From: Mansonella perstans
Lineage: Eukaryota; Nematoda; Chromadorea; Rhabditida; Onchocercidae
Direction of reading: 5' to 3'
Length of the DNA stretch: 64,000 nt
NCBI GenBank assembly: GCA_037074765.1
Contig: JBAMDO010000104.1
Coordinates: 1-64,000 of the forward strand
Shown here: positions 40,701-52,041 of the stretch, piece after piece
How positions within the stretch are numbered: the first letter of the stretch is position 1
How the letters are laid out: each line of letters opens with the position of its first letter
Made by a program: the position numbers and the translations under genes
The notes under the pieces: model-generated
Seen by the model: only the letters and a program-made list of their open reading frames with translations
Databases searched by the model: none
What the model was told of the DNA's origin: nothing

Positions 40701-40800
40701 GCATTCTGGGACAGTAGAGCTGCATAGTAGGCCGAGCCTTACGTGCGTTACCATTTCGCATTAGTTTTGGCGAATTCTCCGACATTGGCCCATCAAGCAT
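27643..40800 (-). CDS. smg-6: SMG-6 / EST1A nonsense-mediated decay endonuclease (complete, 28 exons)
   Basis: Cleaves mRNAs near premature stop codons. Exons, N to C: 40611-40800, 39958-40172, 39355-39498, 38754-38918, 37981-38166, 37514-37579, 36969-37049, 36578-36812, 36260-36445, 35993-36080, 35701-35805, 35439-35578, 35088-35277, 34549-34738, 33943-34104, 33462-33562, 33178-33256, 31659-31769, 30900-31094, 30498-30705, 30051-30196, 29752-29962, 29492-29622, 29127-29360, 28940-29002, 28562-28715, 28236-28471, 27643-27888. All phases join, giving 1485 aa against about 1419 in human SMG6. Order: an exon-junction-binding-like motif (residues 23-32), a disordered Ser/Arg-rich region, a 14-3-3-like/EST1 helical domain (NGRSYNQLALLAVYE, ALAARHPFETA), an acidic linker, and a C-terminal PIN nuclease. 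Start: the ATG at 40800 has an in-frame TAA two codons upstream. The donor at 29752 (GTCAGT) was chosen by phase and alignment. Confidence 0.93.
29752..35277 (-). other. smg-6: 14-3-3-like / EST1 helical domain of SMG-6
   Basis: Exons from 35088-35277 to 29752-29962 align in order with human SMG6: LYLSIVTRNIN with HLWRQCFYTAIEAL, ALLSVQRLTVSVGDLHRYSG, WYQKAAQLAAGNGRSYNQLA, and TKIGMEEYDSISERAL. In SMG5/6/7 this fold binds phosphorylated UPF1. EIWI in exon 30900-31094 matches the human insertion site. The intron 31770-33177 (1.4 kb) is the longest inside the gene and interrupts two segments that are adjacent in the human protein, so no exon is missing there. Confidence 0.85.
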
Positions 40801-40822
40801 CAATTAATAGAAATTTTATTAT

Positions 40823-40824
40823 CT
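40823..40824 (-). promoter_or_regulatory. Putative spliced-leader acceptor of smg-6
   Basis: A TTTTAAG acceptor-like AG lies 22 nt before the smg-6 start codon with no matching coding exon upstream. In nematodes this placement suggests trans-splicing. Inference only. Confidence 0.35.
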
Positions 40825-40992
40825 TAAAACCAAAAATATAAGTCATCTCAGTTGTGAATATGAAAATTTTATCTTAAATTTGGCAAAATATAATTTTTTA
40901 ACTTTCAAAATCTTTAAAAGTCAATTGAATTGTTGATAACGCTGTTGAAAACCGCCCTATTTATGATATCTTTATGACAGTAAACTTTTTTA

Positions 40993-41090
40993 ACTTCGTA
41001 GATAGACTATTCGGGCCACGGCAAGATAGTAATAGACTATATTCTATTACTATGAATAGTCCATTACTACTATTACGAATAGTCCGAAGT
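40993..41090. repeat. Nested inverted repeat upstream of smg-6
   Basis: Three paired segments nest in order. ACTTCG (40993-40998) pairs with CGAAGT (41085-41090). ACTATTCG (41006-41013) pairs with CGAATAGT (41076-41083). TAGTAATAG (41027-41035) pairs with CTATTACTA (41044-41052) around an 8-nt loop. The last two stems are perfect. The whole could fold as one hairpin of about 98 nt with internal bulges, about 190 bp upstream of the smg-6 start codon. Confidence 0.75.
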
Positions 41091-41651
41091 GTATGATTAA
41101 TTCTTATCATATGCAAATATCAAATTCGATAACGATAAATGACTTTTGAAATTTATGTTTCGGTAGAGATGAATGTTTCACTGCATAAAGAAAAATGAAC
41201 AGCCGTAAAATGAAACAATACTGATGAGTAGTAAAAGCTACAAATATTTCTAACTTTTATAACCTGGAACTTTGAGGTTTTCAGGACAGCTTTCAGACTA
41301 AAACATTTGGTACCTTCTAATTAACCAGTTAATAACTTCTACTACATAATAAAATACATGGATCAACTCTCGCTAAATATTAAACCTTCTTTTCTTTGAT
41401 TCATTACATTATGCAGTGATTTATAGCACATGTATCTCATAATCAATAAAATGTAGCAGTCGAATTTTAGCATAGTAGAGATCAATTTCCTTATCATCTA
41501 AATATCAAAGAAGAAATTGAAAGCCAACAAAAAAAAAAAAACCGCCAACCAAATCCAAATTACCACTTATCTTTCAATTCTTGACCCCGCAGCTTCTACC
41601 GGATTTAACTTGCCCTATATCCACAGCTACAGCTTGCATCTCAAGAGTGGA

Positions 41652-41747
41652 ATGAAATTGTTAAATCTTACAGGAGCAATTCTCTGCATTCCATTTTTGT
41701 TCTGCATTGCAACTGGGAAGTACCATTGGATACAAGTGAATGGATGA
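41652..41747 (+). other. Possible signal-peptide-encoding segment, unsupported as a gene
   Basis: A 31-codon frame starting MKLLNLTGAILCIPFLFCIA has a short basic start, a hydrophobic core and a small-residue end, the shape of a secretory signal. A GTGAAT donor-like site follows at codon 29, but no convincing next exon was found. Hydrophobic short frames are common in AT-rich DNA, so this may be chance. Confidence 0.2.
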
Positions 41748-43940
41748 ACAGATATTGGATAAAGATACATTTGTAAATGCCTTTTTTCTATATTTAAAGT
41801 AACCTGCAACAATAGAAATGTATTTTGGGTCGTAGGACATAGTTGAATTAATTTCAAACCTAATTATTGTCAAGGCTAGAATGGAAAGTTTTCTCACTAA
41901 AATGAGCCTAGTTACATGTTCAAACTATATTTGAAAGTAGATAGGTAGATTATAAAGGCAAACTGATTGCTGCTAATTTATTTGTTTTACAACAAAGTTC
42001 CAGAATTTAATTTCAAATATTCTATGCTCATTAGCATCAGAAGAATTGCATCCATTTTTATAAAAAATCGGAGGAATGTCCGATATTTGATGTAGCAAGC
42101 AATAATATATGCAAATGATCTTTTCAGTATTCACGTATGAGATGAATGTGTTGTACATTTTTAAGTCCAAAAATGATCGAAAATATGTTTATCTTGGAAC
42201 CAAGGATACTTTATTAACATTTGGAATTTGTAATGAAAGTACATGAGCTACAAAGTAATCAAAAAAGATCATCGAAAATTTCTAATCTTTTCGACATTCG
42301 ATTATTTTCTGTCAAATTTAATGAAAAATAAACATGCCAAGTTGATCGGAATTAGTTAAAATTATCAAAACTTACTTAAAATCAAGTTACCAAATTGATC
42401 AAGCTTTTTATGTTGCCATATTCCGGAAAGTTTCTAATATGAGCTCAAAAATTTAAATAAATATGAAAAATAAAATCTTTCGGGAATAAACGATGGCAAA
42501 AGAGATGTAATTGGAAATGGAAATAAAATGCAATGCTTCGAATGAAGTGATACCTTAGGTGAAAATTGTATATGAGTTCTGAACATTTTCAATATCACTT
42601 TAGATTTTTACCTCATTCTTAATTCAACAGAATCATTAAGTTTTGAAAAAAAAACCTCAAAACTTATCCTTAAAAATCCTTATACTTCTTTTGTTCAACT
42701 GAACAGTCAATTTGCTCATTGCTATGTTTGTAAGAAAAACTATCTATGAACTCTTTACTTGTCATTTTGATTTTTTTCAGTTTTTTTCCAATTGTCAAAT
42801 CGATTTGATAAACTCATACCAACACTTTACAATATGAAAACTTCTTTAATTGTCTAACTGCATTTCTTATTACAAATTTCAGAAATTTATTAGCTATTTT
42901 TCTGTTGCAAAGACAATATTGATACCATTAATATATGCTTCTGGTTTTATAATCAAACAGCCAAGCAACGGTAAGATTTTCCAAAAAATATTACCTAATA
43001 ATCACACAACTATATTTATAGGAAAAATAAAATCACTGCAAATATACATTTAAAAAAAATTTGTTCATTAATTACCAAAAATGAATACACAATGAATTCA
43101 GTCAGGTAACTGGTGTGCCAGACAATTCAATTCTACAAAATCAAATTTAAAATAATAGAATTATAAATTTAAAATACGGAATTCATTAAGATGAATGAAT
43201 GGATAACAAGCGATTTGAATTGAATCAGTTAAAAATATTATGCTGGCCCTTCTATGCATTCAATCAGTTCACCGTTGATGACAGAGATCATTTGAAAATC
43301 GGAATTTTTGGATTCTCAAACATTATTTACAAATAAAAGAAAACCTCGCCTACCATAGAAAATGTTGACCACAAAAATGTACTAGACAAATTATCGGACT
43401 TTCTAATTCTTGCTTCTCTTCTCTTACTTTCCTTTTCTCAGAAAAACTAAGAAAAATTCTATCACATTTAAGTTCTGCCAATAAAAATTGAAGAATTAAG
43501 ATAAAATAAAAAAGAAAAGAAAATATTTCAAAAATGAGCAATATTAATAATATATAGCTAATAAAACAAATCTAGAAAGTGTTTCAACAATAAATAGAAA
43601 ATAGATAATGTAAATGAAGCATGAGAAACTGCAATCAAGATTTTAAATTCAGAAAATGAAGAAATAATTTTAATAAAACAATGAAAAACGATGAAAACAT
43701 CAAATTTCTTCATAGTAATAGTACTCACGATAAAAATCTGCTGGAGGACAAATGCAATTAATGGTAGAATAAATCAGACAATTGAGGAAAATTTTTCAAA
43801 AAAATACTTTATAATTACGAATGACATAACAAGATGTGCAATACATGGCTGAAATCTACAAATTAAACATAGAATCTCAAACTTCTTCTTTCTGTTCCAA
43901 TTGTTGCTTTTTACTCCTTTGATTTTTCCGCTTTTGTATG

Positions 43941-46900
43941 TTAATTTTGTGTCTGGATTCCACTACTGTTGGAACGATGAGCGTTAGAAAATAAGATAGA
44001 TACAAAAAACATACTGAGAAAGGTGAGTAGTAACAAAGAGAAACGGTCCGTATATTGTGGATACAGGAATACAAATGTCCATAATATCAGAAATTTCACT
44101 GAAATAAACAAGAATGTTCTGGAAGATATTTTGCCAAGAAAGCAATGAATCCCAGCTCTCGATTGCTATTATAGTTAAATTTAATTTCACTCTTGTTTTT
44201 TCTGACAAATTAAATCTTTTCTTTAAAAAATCTTCAAATTAAAATTATAAAAAATCGATAAGCACGAAATAGCACTCTATCTTCTATGTATTTTTCCATC
44301 TACATTCAGATCTTTCCATCATGAAGAAGAAACAATAACAAAAGCTTTAATAGTTCATGTTACATTTACTGTCCACTCAAAAAACCATCCAAACATTGAA
44401 ATCTTTCAAATCTGCGAAACCTATCAAGCTTACCGATAAAAATAATTTGGACATATTGGCCAATGCGACCTCCAACCGCATTTTCATTCTGATTCCATCC
44501 ATTAAGTGCTGCAGCATCAGCTGCTGCATCCAACGATGCACCTCTTACTGCCGTTACCCCTGGATCTGGACCCATTACAGCATTATAACAATAACGGAGA
44601 GCCCGCAAGAAACCATTTTGCACTCGTATTAATCTAGAAATGACGATTAATCACTTTAACAATATAATGAGCAGAAATCAGAAAACACGAAACTTGAAAG
44701 TTAAGCAAGACTAATTTACGAAGTAATCTGCCAGAAAACTGAAGATTTAAACAATAGATTTAATGGGATTTTATCTTTTTTCAGCAACTTTCGCTTTACA
44801 CACATTTTGAGTTTTAGAATCACTTTTGAAAGCTACCTTTAAGAAACTGAATACCTTTTCTGCTCAAATATCTTTAATAACCAAACCCATTTTCTAAAAG
44901 AATTTTTCGAAACCCAGAGTGAAAGAGAAAACTATACATACATAGGATCATTTTGATTGTCATCAATAGAATGACCTCGAAACGTCCGAAAAATGTTTTG
45001 AGTTAATTCATCTGCTGCATTGACTGATACTGATTGTGAGCCAGCTATGGCTGCAATAGCTGCTGCAGTTCTATTGCTTACATCTGAAAAAATCTTAATA
45101 AATTATTGAATCTTTTCAAACTTTTGATTGGTCCTGTTTCTACAGAAGCTTGCTGCATTTCTACTGTTCTATAGGAATAAATCCTTCATTGTTTTAAGCA
45201 GTATCTGAATTCTGTCGCGCATGTTTAAAAATTAAAGAAATACCCTTTCTAATAAAATAAACTAGAAAGAATTTCCATACCAGAAGATTCATGTGATAAC
45301 ACAACATTATTCGATGCGTTCGGAATTGATGAAGAAGACTGTGCGTAAGGCGTAGAACTAACATGACAATGAACAACGCACTGATCATGTAAACCATAAC
45401 TTAATAAAGATCGTGTATCATCTCGTAATAACTGCCCGCGATAAATTAGCCGTACTATTTTCCCGGCTACTATTGATTCCCAGAAGTAGCGTCTAAAGTT
45501 ATTAAGATTATCAAAGCTTTGAAAGTTCTCATAGTGTCACTGAAGACCGCAGGTTTGAATAACTTAATATCAACATCCACCACCAGCTACCAAAGAGGAG
45601 ATCGATATCGCTGTACATCAATACCGTGTTCTACTTGTAATGTAATAAATGCAACTATATTTTACTAAGGCTGAATTTCTTCTGTCTGTATAACTTTTTG
45701 AATACAAGACATCTTACTCAAAATCAAATATTCTGGTCTATTTATACATCACACAGCACTCTTAAAACTATATCATTTTCGAATTTAAAACTGTTTTTCA
45801 ACAAAAAAGCACTGCGTAACAAAAAGACATAAGAGCAGAAAATTTCCTAGTTAGTAATCGAAAATCAATAAAAATCGAGAATAATTCTAAAAATTAATTT
45901 GCAACGAGATAAAATTCGTGAAACTAAGAACCTTTTAAACTGCCCCACAGTAGATTCCAATGCTGTATAAGCAATAATCTGAGAATCATCCAAAAACTTT
46001 AATTTTACATTTGATAACTGACGTCCAGCATCATCTTTTTCCATTCCTACAGCAGGTTGACAAAGTGAATCTAAAATTTTTCGTTTTGCACTTACATTAT
46101 TTGAGCATATCGTTGAGCATCTTGAAAATATAATTTTTTAATTCATCTTTTCGGAAATTTTTATATTCATTTTATATCCAAACTTTATCCCTTCATTCCA
46201 TCTTTCGTTCAAACTTCTTTCCAAAATTTATTAAGTTAGGCTTCAAAAATATTTTACTGCTGCTCATAAAATTGTCCGGCTGGCATATTTCAAAAAACGG
46301 ACAGTTTCATCTTGTTTAGGACATATGTATAATCACTACCAACAGAAATCTGCTAATTTTACATTTTCATCTAAATGAATGATTCCAATGAATTGCTCTC
46401 TTATAAACTTACCAGTAACAATCGAAGACAATTCATGTTTTGTGTCACTAGGCGAATTCTTTCCATTTTCAGCCTAAACTAAAGAACACCTTATGCTAAT
46501 ATTATCACTCTTTGGATGTGATAATTTAAATGGAGAATTATTCAGATCATCAAAAAATAGGACCAAGAATTATTTGCATAACCAAGATTTGTTTGCGATG
46601 CCATCACGACAAAGATGCCATCGCGAAATGTATGCTTCATTCTGATCTCACTCTGTTTGAAAGTTAATATTTTTGGACTCACTCTATTTGAAAGTAATCC
46701 AAATGCTAACAGCTTGTAAATCTAATAAGCAGCAAGGAAAACGACGTCTCTTGAAACTTTGCTTGAAACTTATGCGATAACCAATATTCGACATAATATA
46801 ATCGATGCACTTTTTTTCTGTTTCAGTGAAATTTGGATACAGAAAATTTTTGCACGGTAAATATTTGAACTTACTGGAGTTGAAAATGAAAGATCTACAT

Positions 46901-48684
46901 TGTGTTGCCAATTATCAGTTTCCGTTCTTAAATAAGTTGAACGCGATAAGTCTTCTGTGTTTTCTGACAAGCTGGTTGCCTAAAAATGTAGATTATCTGA
47001 TAGTCAAACACCTATATAAGTGCATCTCTTGTCCCAAAAATAACATAACAATACTGTCAAGCGATCTATCAACTATAGTTATCCGATTTCTTGCCATATG
47101 GATTTTTATATGTAGCAAGTCTTGCCTTTTTATAAAGAAAAATAGTGCTTATTTGTGCATCTTTTTATTGCAGAAACTCCTATTCTCTCTAACCATTACG
47201 AATTTCCAGTAAATCGAAAATTTTTAAACTGGGTAAACTGAGACATAATTTCCCTTTTTAAGCAAATGTTTACATAACGGCAAACAGATATAATGGCAAA
47301 TAGATTGATAAAGTTAAACCTGACTTGCACATACATCAAATTAAGGCTATGTTGGTACTGAATTACAGGGAATAAGTGTCAGTATAGCAATTTCAAAAAA
47401 ACTAAATGTGATAAATAACAAAAACCTGTTCTGCTTGCGGTAATTCTTGTCCATGTAGCGAAGTGTCCTCAGTTCTGGAAAAAAGGAAAAGAAATATTCA
47501 TGGTTAGACTTATGGAAAAACACAATTTTCAAAAAAAGAAATCTCAGTAAAATATCGAAAACAGGATTCCTGTCGAACAATTCTTTAAGCTTCATCAGAC
47601 CCACTGATTTCAGAAAAACTCAAATCTCGTTCACAAGCAATTAGCAAATAAGATATTTCCCGCATATAAGACTCAAGCAGCAATAAAAGAAACTACAGCT
47701 AACGTTTGTCGCTGCATCATTTCCGTCGCCTCAGAAAACACTGCCTCCTGAGAAGCATCATTCTGTTCTACAATATCACTGTCCATTAAAGCTTCAAGTG
47801 CTTGCTCTGTGACTGCATCAAAAGGTCGTCCTTCACGACGATCTCGAAATAAGTTGACTTCTTGGTTATCCATTTGTAACACCTAAGTTCATATCGAAAA
47901 ATTATTTTTTCCAAGTGTTTATTTCTAGAATCATGCTTCACATTTTCAGTAGGTGATACAACTCGGCATTGGCTGGACTGAATCTCAACAGTTTAAAAAG
48001 CATTTCATATCGTCTGATTGGTTAACGAATTCCACACGTTCCAGAGACGAAAGTGAATGAAATCACACAAATTACCTGAACAATTCTTCTGTTGGGATGA
48101 ATTTGCATTTGAACAAGCCATACGTAATAATCAACCGGTGGTATACCAGTACTGATCCAAGCTAGTGATATTAACACAATAACAACTATTGCTATCAGGA
48201 ACCAAATGATCTGAAAAGATTTCGTCCATAAAACAATTAATGCCTCTTATCTTTTCCCAAATTTTGACAATCAGTAGTAACATAGTTATACTAGTTGAAG
48301 CACTTAAAACTAGTTAGAGACTTTAACTTTACTTTAGGGTGTAAAGGAAGGATAATTTGGCATTATTTCTAAAGTACCAATGAAACTGAAACGAAGAAAA
48401 ACAACGAAATAGCAAAAACTTGAATTCCACCATTTTCAGCAATGTTTCAATAAGATCCTTTGTTTAATCAATAAAAAAAATTATTCCTTTTCTTTAAATA
48501 GCAAAAATTTATCCCTTAACACTGTTACTACTATAGCAGTTGCAATTCAATCAATTACTTCGAATTTATTTGTTTCACAAATTAATCACAACTAAAATAA
48601 TCCAATTTTATATTTTGTAGTTTAAAAAACAATTACGGAATCAGAATTAACCTCATCGCCAATGCCTTCAATAAAATCAGCCAT
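43941..48684 (-). CDS. TMUB1: TMUB-like transmembrane ubiquitin-like protein (complete, 11 exons)
   Basis: Exons, N to C: 48652-48684, 48076-48210, 47704-47882, 47426-47474, 46875-46979, 46413-46473, 45932-46070, 45281-45492, 44942-45083, 44434-44633, 43941-44098. All phases join, giving 470 aa. The N-terminus MADFIEGIGDE leads directly into a membrane segment (about residues 12-32), as in vertebrate TMUB1/2. A ubiquitin-like domain follows at about 208-285, with VRLIYRGQLLRDD and VVHCHVS as in TMUB1. Two hydrophobic segments close the protein (about 411-430 and 437-454, around YPQYTDRF). Vertebrate TMUB proteins act in ER-associated degradation and receptor recycling, so a similar role is inferred. 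This protein is longer than TMUB1 because of acidic and Ala-rich linkers around the UBL. The last exon is read in the frame that chains by phase; other frames there break the alignment. Confidence 0.9.
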
Positions 48685-48729
48685 GCAATAGGTGTACTAT
48701 AATAGGAGTCAGAACATGATAGAAATATC

Positions 48730-48731
48730 CT
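48730..48731 (-). promoter_or_regulatory. Putative spliced-leader acceptor of the TMUB-like gene
   Basis: An AG after CATTTC lies 45 nt before the start codon at 48684, with no upstream coding exon. Inference from position and consensus. Confidence 0.4.
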
Positions 48732-49044
48732 GAAATGAAATATACATCATTCTCCATTGACTTGAATCTTTGAATAATAAACATCCAACAACTCAACTCA
48801 TTACACTATTTAGCAACAACATTTTATGAAGTCCTGTTGAAATTTAACCATTTCACTGTGCTATGATGCAGGTAGTACATTGGTACTTATAATCGGTGGA
48901 CATCAAAGGGAAATGAGAAATAAATTACTCGGAGAAATTATAGAAATCGTTAAGAATTTCTACATTAGTTGTTCATATGAATGATTATTTAATAATCAAT
49001 CAGAGGAGGGCAGTCAATGTTTACTGCATATATTAGTCCGATTT

Positions 49045-49400
49045 TCGGAAATCAGTAAGAACTGCATCCTGATTTCATCCTGATTTCTTCCCAGAATAGT
49101 AAGAATTGCATCCTGATTTCTTCTCAGATCCTGATTTCTTCCCAGAATAGTAAGAATTGCATCCTGATTTCTTCCCAGAATAGTAAGAATTGCATCCTGA
49201 TTTCTTCCCAGAATAGTAAGAATTGCATCCTGATTTCTTCTCAGATCCTGATTTCTTAACAGAATAGTAAGAATTGCATCCTGATTTCTTCCCAGAATAG
49301 TAAGAATTGCATCCTGATTTCTTCCCAGAATAGTAAGAATTGCACTCTGGTTTCTTCCTAGAATTTTTGGAAGTGAATAAGAATTGCATTCTAATTTCTT
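49045..49400. repeat. 33-bp minisatellite
   Basis: About nine copies of a unit running CCTGATTTCTTCCCAGAATA then GTAAGAATTGCAT. Most are 33 bp, and some are interrupted by a shorter TCCTGATTTCTTCTCAGA module. Because 33 is a multiple of three, it keeps frames open on the minus strand (GRNQDAILTIL repeated). I regard those frames as non-genic. Confidence 0.9.
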
Positions 49401-49547
49401 CCATTTGAAAATAATAAGCAAGTGGTTGAATTTTCGTGCACTACCGAAATTTTATTATTTTTCGCGATTTTTTGCGGAAAGTATTTAAGAAATGTAGTGA
49501 AACATTCGACGGTTACTGTACCATAAATTGAAGTGTGTGGTGGTTTT

Positions 49548-49549
49548 AG
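49548..49549 (+). promoter_or_regulatory. Putative spliced-leader acceptor of the small membrane protein gene
   Basis: TGGTTTTAG ends 26 nt before the ATG at 49576, a good nematode acceptor with no coding exon before it. Confidence 0.4.
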
Positions 49550-49575
49550 TGTGAACTAGTTTTGAATTGTCAATT

Positions 49576-51453
49576 ATGAGGGATCGTTATGTACTGCTTT
49601 GCTTAAGGATTCTAACAGTAGTAAGTTATTTTGTTATAAACAAAGAGAAATTTCAAAGTTATACAATGATGCGATATAGTTGTTACCAATTCAGGATAAC
49701 TTTCTTGCTGCAATGAACATTGATATTTGATTCTGTAAAGGTTGAAAAATTTTTGGAAAGCTCTTTTTTTCCCAACTTTTTCTTTAATTTTAGTTCTTCT
49801 GCATATGGGTATTAATATGTGGAACAATTATGGCATCACATTATTCATACGGTAGTCGGGAAACATTGATCATTGCCATAATATTGGATGGATTATTGAT
49901 GATTTTCTGCATTTTCTTGATTGTCGATGTCTTGAAAGAATATTATCTAAAATTTCCAGCGGTACTATAGACTTTTGTGTTTGTAAGAACGCTTTTCAAA
50001 AACGTCATTACGTGAAAGTTTACATATCGGTTTACTGGATATAAACACCGCAATTTTGCGTATTAACTTTAGCTATGCGTAAGCTAATCCGAAAAACCAA
50101 ACTAATAAAGTAATTTAATAGAGTGAAATCAAATTTCAATCCAAATATGATTGTTGCAAAACTAATTGAATCAGAATCATTGAAGATCGATGCTTTCTTT
50201 GACCTATCATTGTCCTATCAGTTCATGTGCCTAGGAAGTCAAGCATCGATGTTTCAAAAGTTCATGTGCCTAAGAAGTTAAGCATCCATGTTTTATCTGC
50301 TGTAGCTTAGGAAAAACGTCAACTTTTGCGAAGTTCTGAAATTTTTAAGCAATAGATGCAGCAATGCAATGAAAACATCAACTTCTCTTAATTTAATTTC
50401 ACTTTTAAAATTCAACTCCTAAGTGGAACTTTTCAATAAATGTATGATAGAATTAGAGTGTCTCAGCCAAAGGCAATAGTTTACCTAGGTAGATACTGTA
50501 GCAATAAGTCACAGTTAATTTCGCTTTAAATAATGATTATTAGAATTGGCAATAGGCAAAATTGAAATTTTCATTTTCTATCTTCAAATTTCATACATCT
50601 GTCTTATTTCACAAACTAATCATTGATTTTAAAAATTAATTTAAATTATTAATTATTTAAATCATTAATTTTTTTTAAATTATTAAATCATTAATTTTTA
50701 ATATGCTTATTAACCATTTCAAATATGTAACCGTCAATTGTCGGTGAATTTCATGAACATAGCATTCTTTAAATCATTTAAGAAGTGAAATATTATTTCA
50801 GCTAACATATTTAACATGTATCTCCGTCATTGTTGCTGGAATCGTTGCATGGATGATTACTTCATCGGCAACCAGTGATATATTGGCTACTGTAACTATT
50901 GTGAGTTACTAATCTTCTAAACTTTATAGTAAAGAAGTGGAGGCAAAACCTAAGTTAAATTTTTTTTCTTCCTCTTCACTTTTCTCCACATACCATTGAA
51001 TCAATCATGTATTTTTGAATTTAAATTCAAATTCTTTCGCTTCATTTTTTAAGACTACTATTCTAGTCATTTTTGTGATCACATTTTGGCTATTACTACA
51101 AGCATCAAAATCAATGAATAAAAAGTCATTTTTTCAATAGGCCTTAATGATTAAAAGTAGGAATGATATATTTTGGAAGGAAATAAAGTATATCTCAATA
51201 TCAGTGTATCAATAATTCTATATCAGTAATAATAGTATATCAGTAACTGTTAGCCAACGAAATTTGTTTATAGAAGTAAGCTTCAAAGAAAAGTTTACTT
51301 TTTGGATTTAATAGTTTTACTTTTAAGGGTAATGCTTGGCATACAGTAACATGTCTTATGATGGATTCTTTGACGCAACGATATGGAATTAATTCAGGTC
51401 AATTTTTTTTTTCTCAAACATCATCAACACAAGCACCTAGTGAAGCAAAGTAG
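49576..51453 (+). CDS. Small multi-pass membrane protein (145 aa, 4 exons), unknown function
   Basis: Exons 49576-49620, 49794-49961, 50802-50900 and 51328-51453 join in phase 0 with GT/AG boundaries and end at TAG. The 145-residue product starts MRDRYVLLCLRILTV. It has three clear hydrophobic segments (about residues 5-29, 39-61 and 72-92), a possible weak fourth, and a polar tail ending STQAPSEAK. The pattern resembles small three- or four-span proteins such as MARVEL-type proteins, but I recognise no signature. The third segment, LTYLTCISVIVAGIVAWMI, is in its own exon, which starts right after TTATTTCAG. The acceptor of the last exon (TTTTAAG) is acceptable. I see no intracellular enzymatic domain. 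It is the only complete plus-strand gene in the window and is transcribed away from the TMUB-like gene. Confidence 0.7.
50220..50296. repeat. 39-bp tandem duplication
   Basis: Two near-identical copies starting GTTCATGTGCCTA at 50221 and 50260, in intron 2 of the small membrane protein gene. Confidence 0.85.
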
Positions 51454-52041
51454 TACAATAAATCGACATGTTGATACCAATGATGAGTAGCAATAGTTTC
51501 ATTATCATCTAATTGTTCACAAAAATAACTTTTGTTTGATTCCAAATATTTCCAAGCACAAAAATGTAAAACTTCGTTGTCTGCTTTGTATTCTTATAGT
51601 TCGATATACGAAGAGACATTTCCAGCTACGTATTTTTATGTTCTCTCTTGGCCTCGTAACATTCTTTTTCGTTTTTTTCTTTTGAATGCATAAAGTTGTA
51701 CTTTTACAATATCTGATTTACGACACGGAAATGTTGAAAATACCGCATGTTATGTGAATTCCACCCAAAAACGTGGAACATATAAATATATAAAACTTGG
51801 ATCAATGAGTAGAAGTTTCGTTTACTGAACTTTCTGAGCAAAAAAACAAAAGCAAATTTTATAGGTTACCCTTAATAACCAAGTAAACGCAAGTTTTATG
51901 TATCACTATTAGATCAAACAAGCTTTTTTTCGATGTGTACAATATCTGAATTTGATCTCTGTCACTGTGTTAATTTTATTCTTTTAAAAAAATTACACTT
52001 TAAACTGTCCAAATAAAAAATATTTAAATTTCCCTGTCAAA
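51454..52041. other. Convergent 3' intergenic region
   Basis: The 588 bp between the stop codons of the plus-strand membrane protein gene and the minus-strand sterol methyltransferase gene. It should contain both 3' UTRs. I see no structured element. Confidence 0.6.

Larger units (their letters stand above)
40801..43940. other. 3.1 kb intergenic region between the TMUB-like gene and smg-6
   Basis: It holds the 3' flank of the TMUB-like gene and the 5' flank of smg-6. Apart from a nested inverted repeat (40993-41090) and a short plus-strand segment that reads like a signal peptide (41652-41747), I see nothing structured in it. Confidence 0.6.
48685..49575. promoter_or_regulatory. Divergent promoter region with minisatellite
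   Basis: The TMUB-like gene starts leftward at 48684 and the small membrane protein gene starts rightward at 49576, leaving 891 bp shared. Its centre (about 49045-49400) is a tandem repeat, listed separately. No core promoter motif could be assigned. Confidence 0.5.

Noticed and set aside
46805..47212. 135-codon plus-strand reading frame
   Set aside because: It overlaps an exon and introns of the TMUB-like gene in antisense; its composition is intron-like and shows no domain.
49014..49421. 135-codon minus-strand frame with repeated GRNQDAILTIL
   Set aside because: The 33-bp repeat unit is a multiple of three and keeps frames open; no splice sites or conserved residues support a protein.
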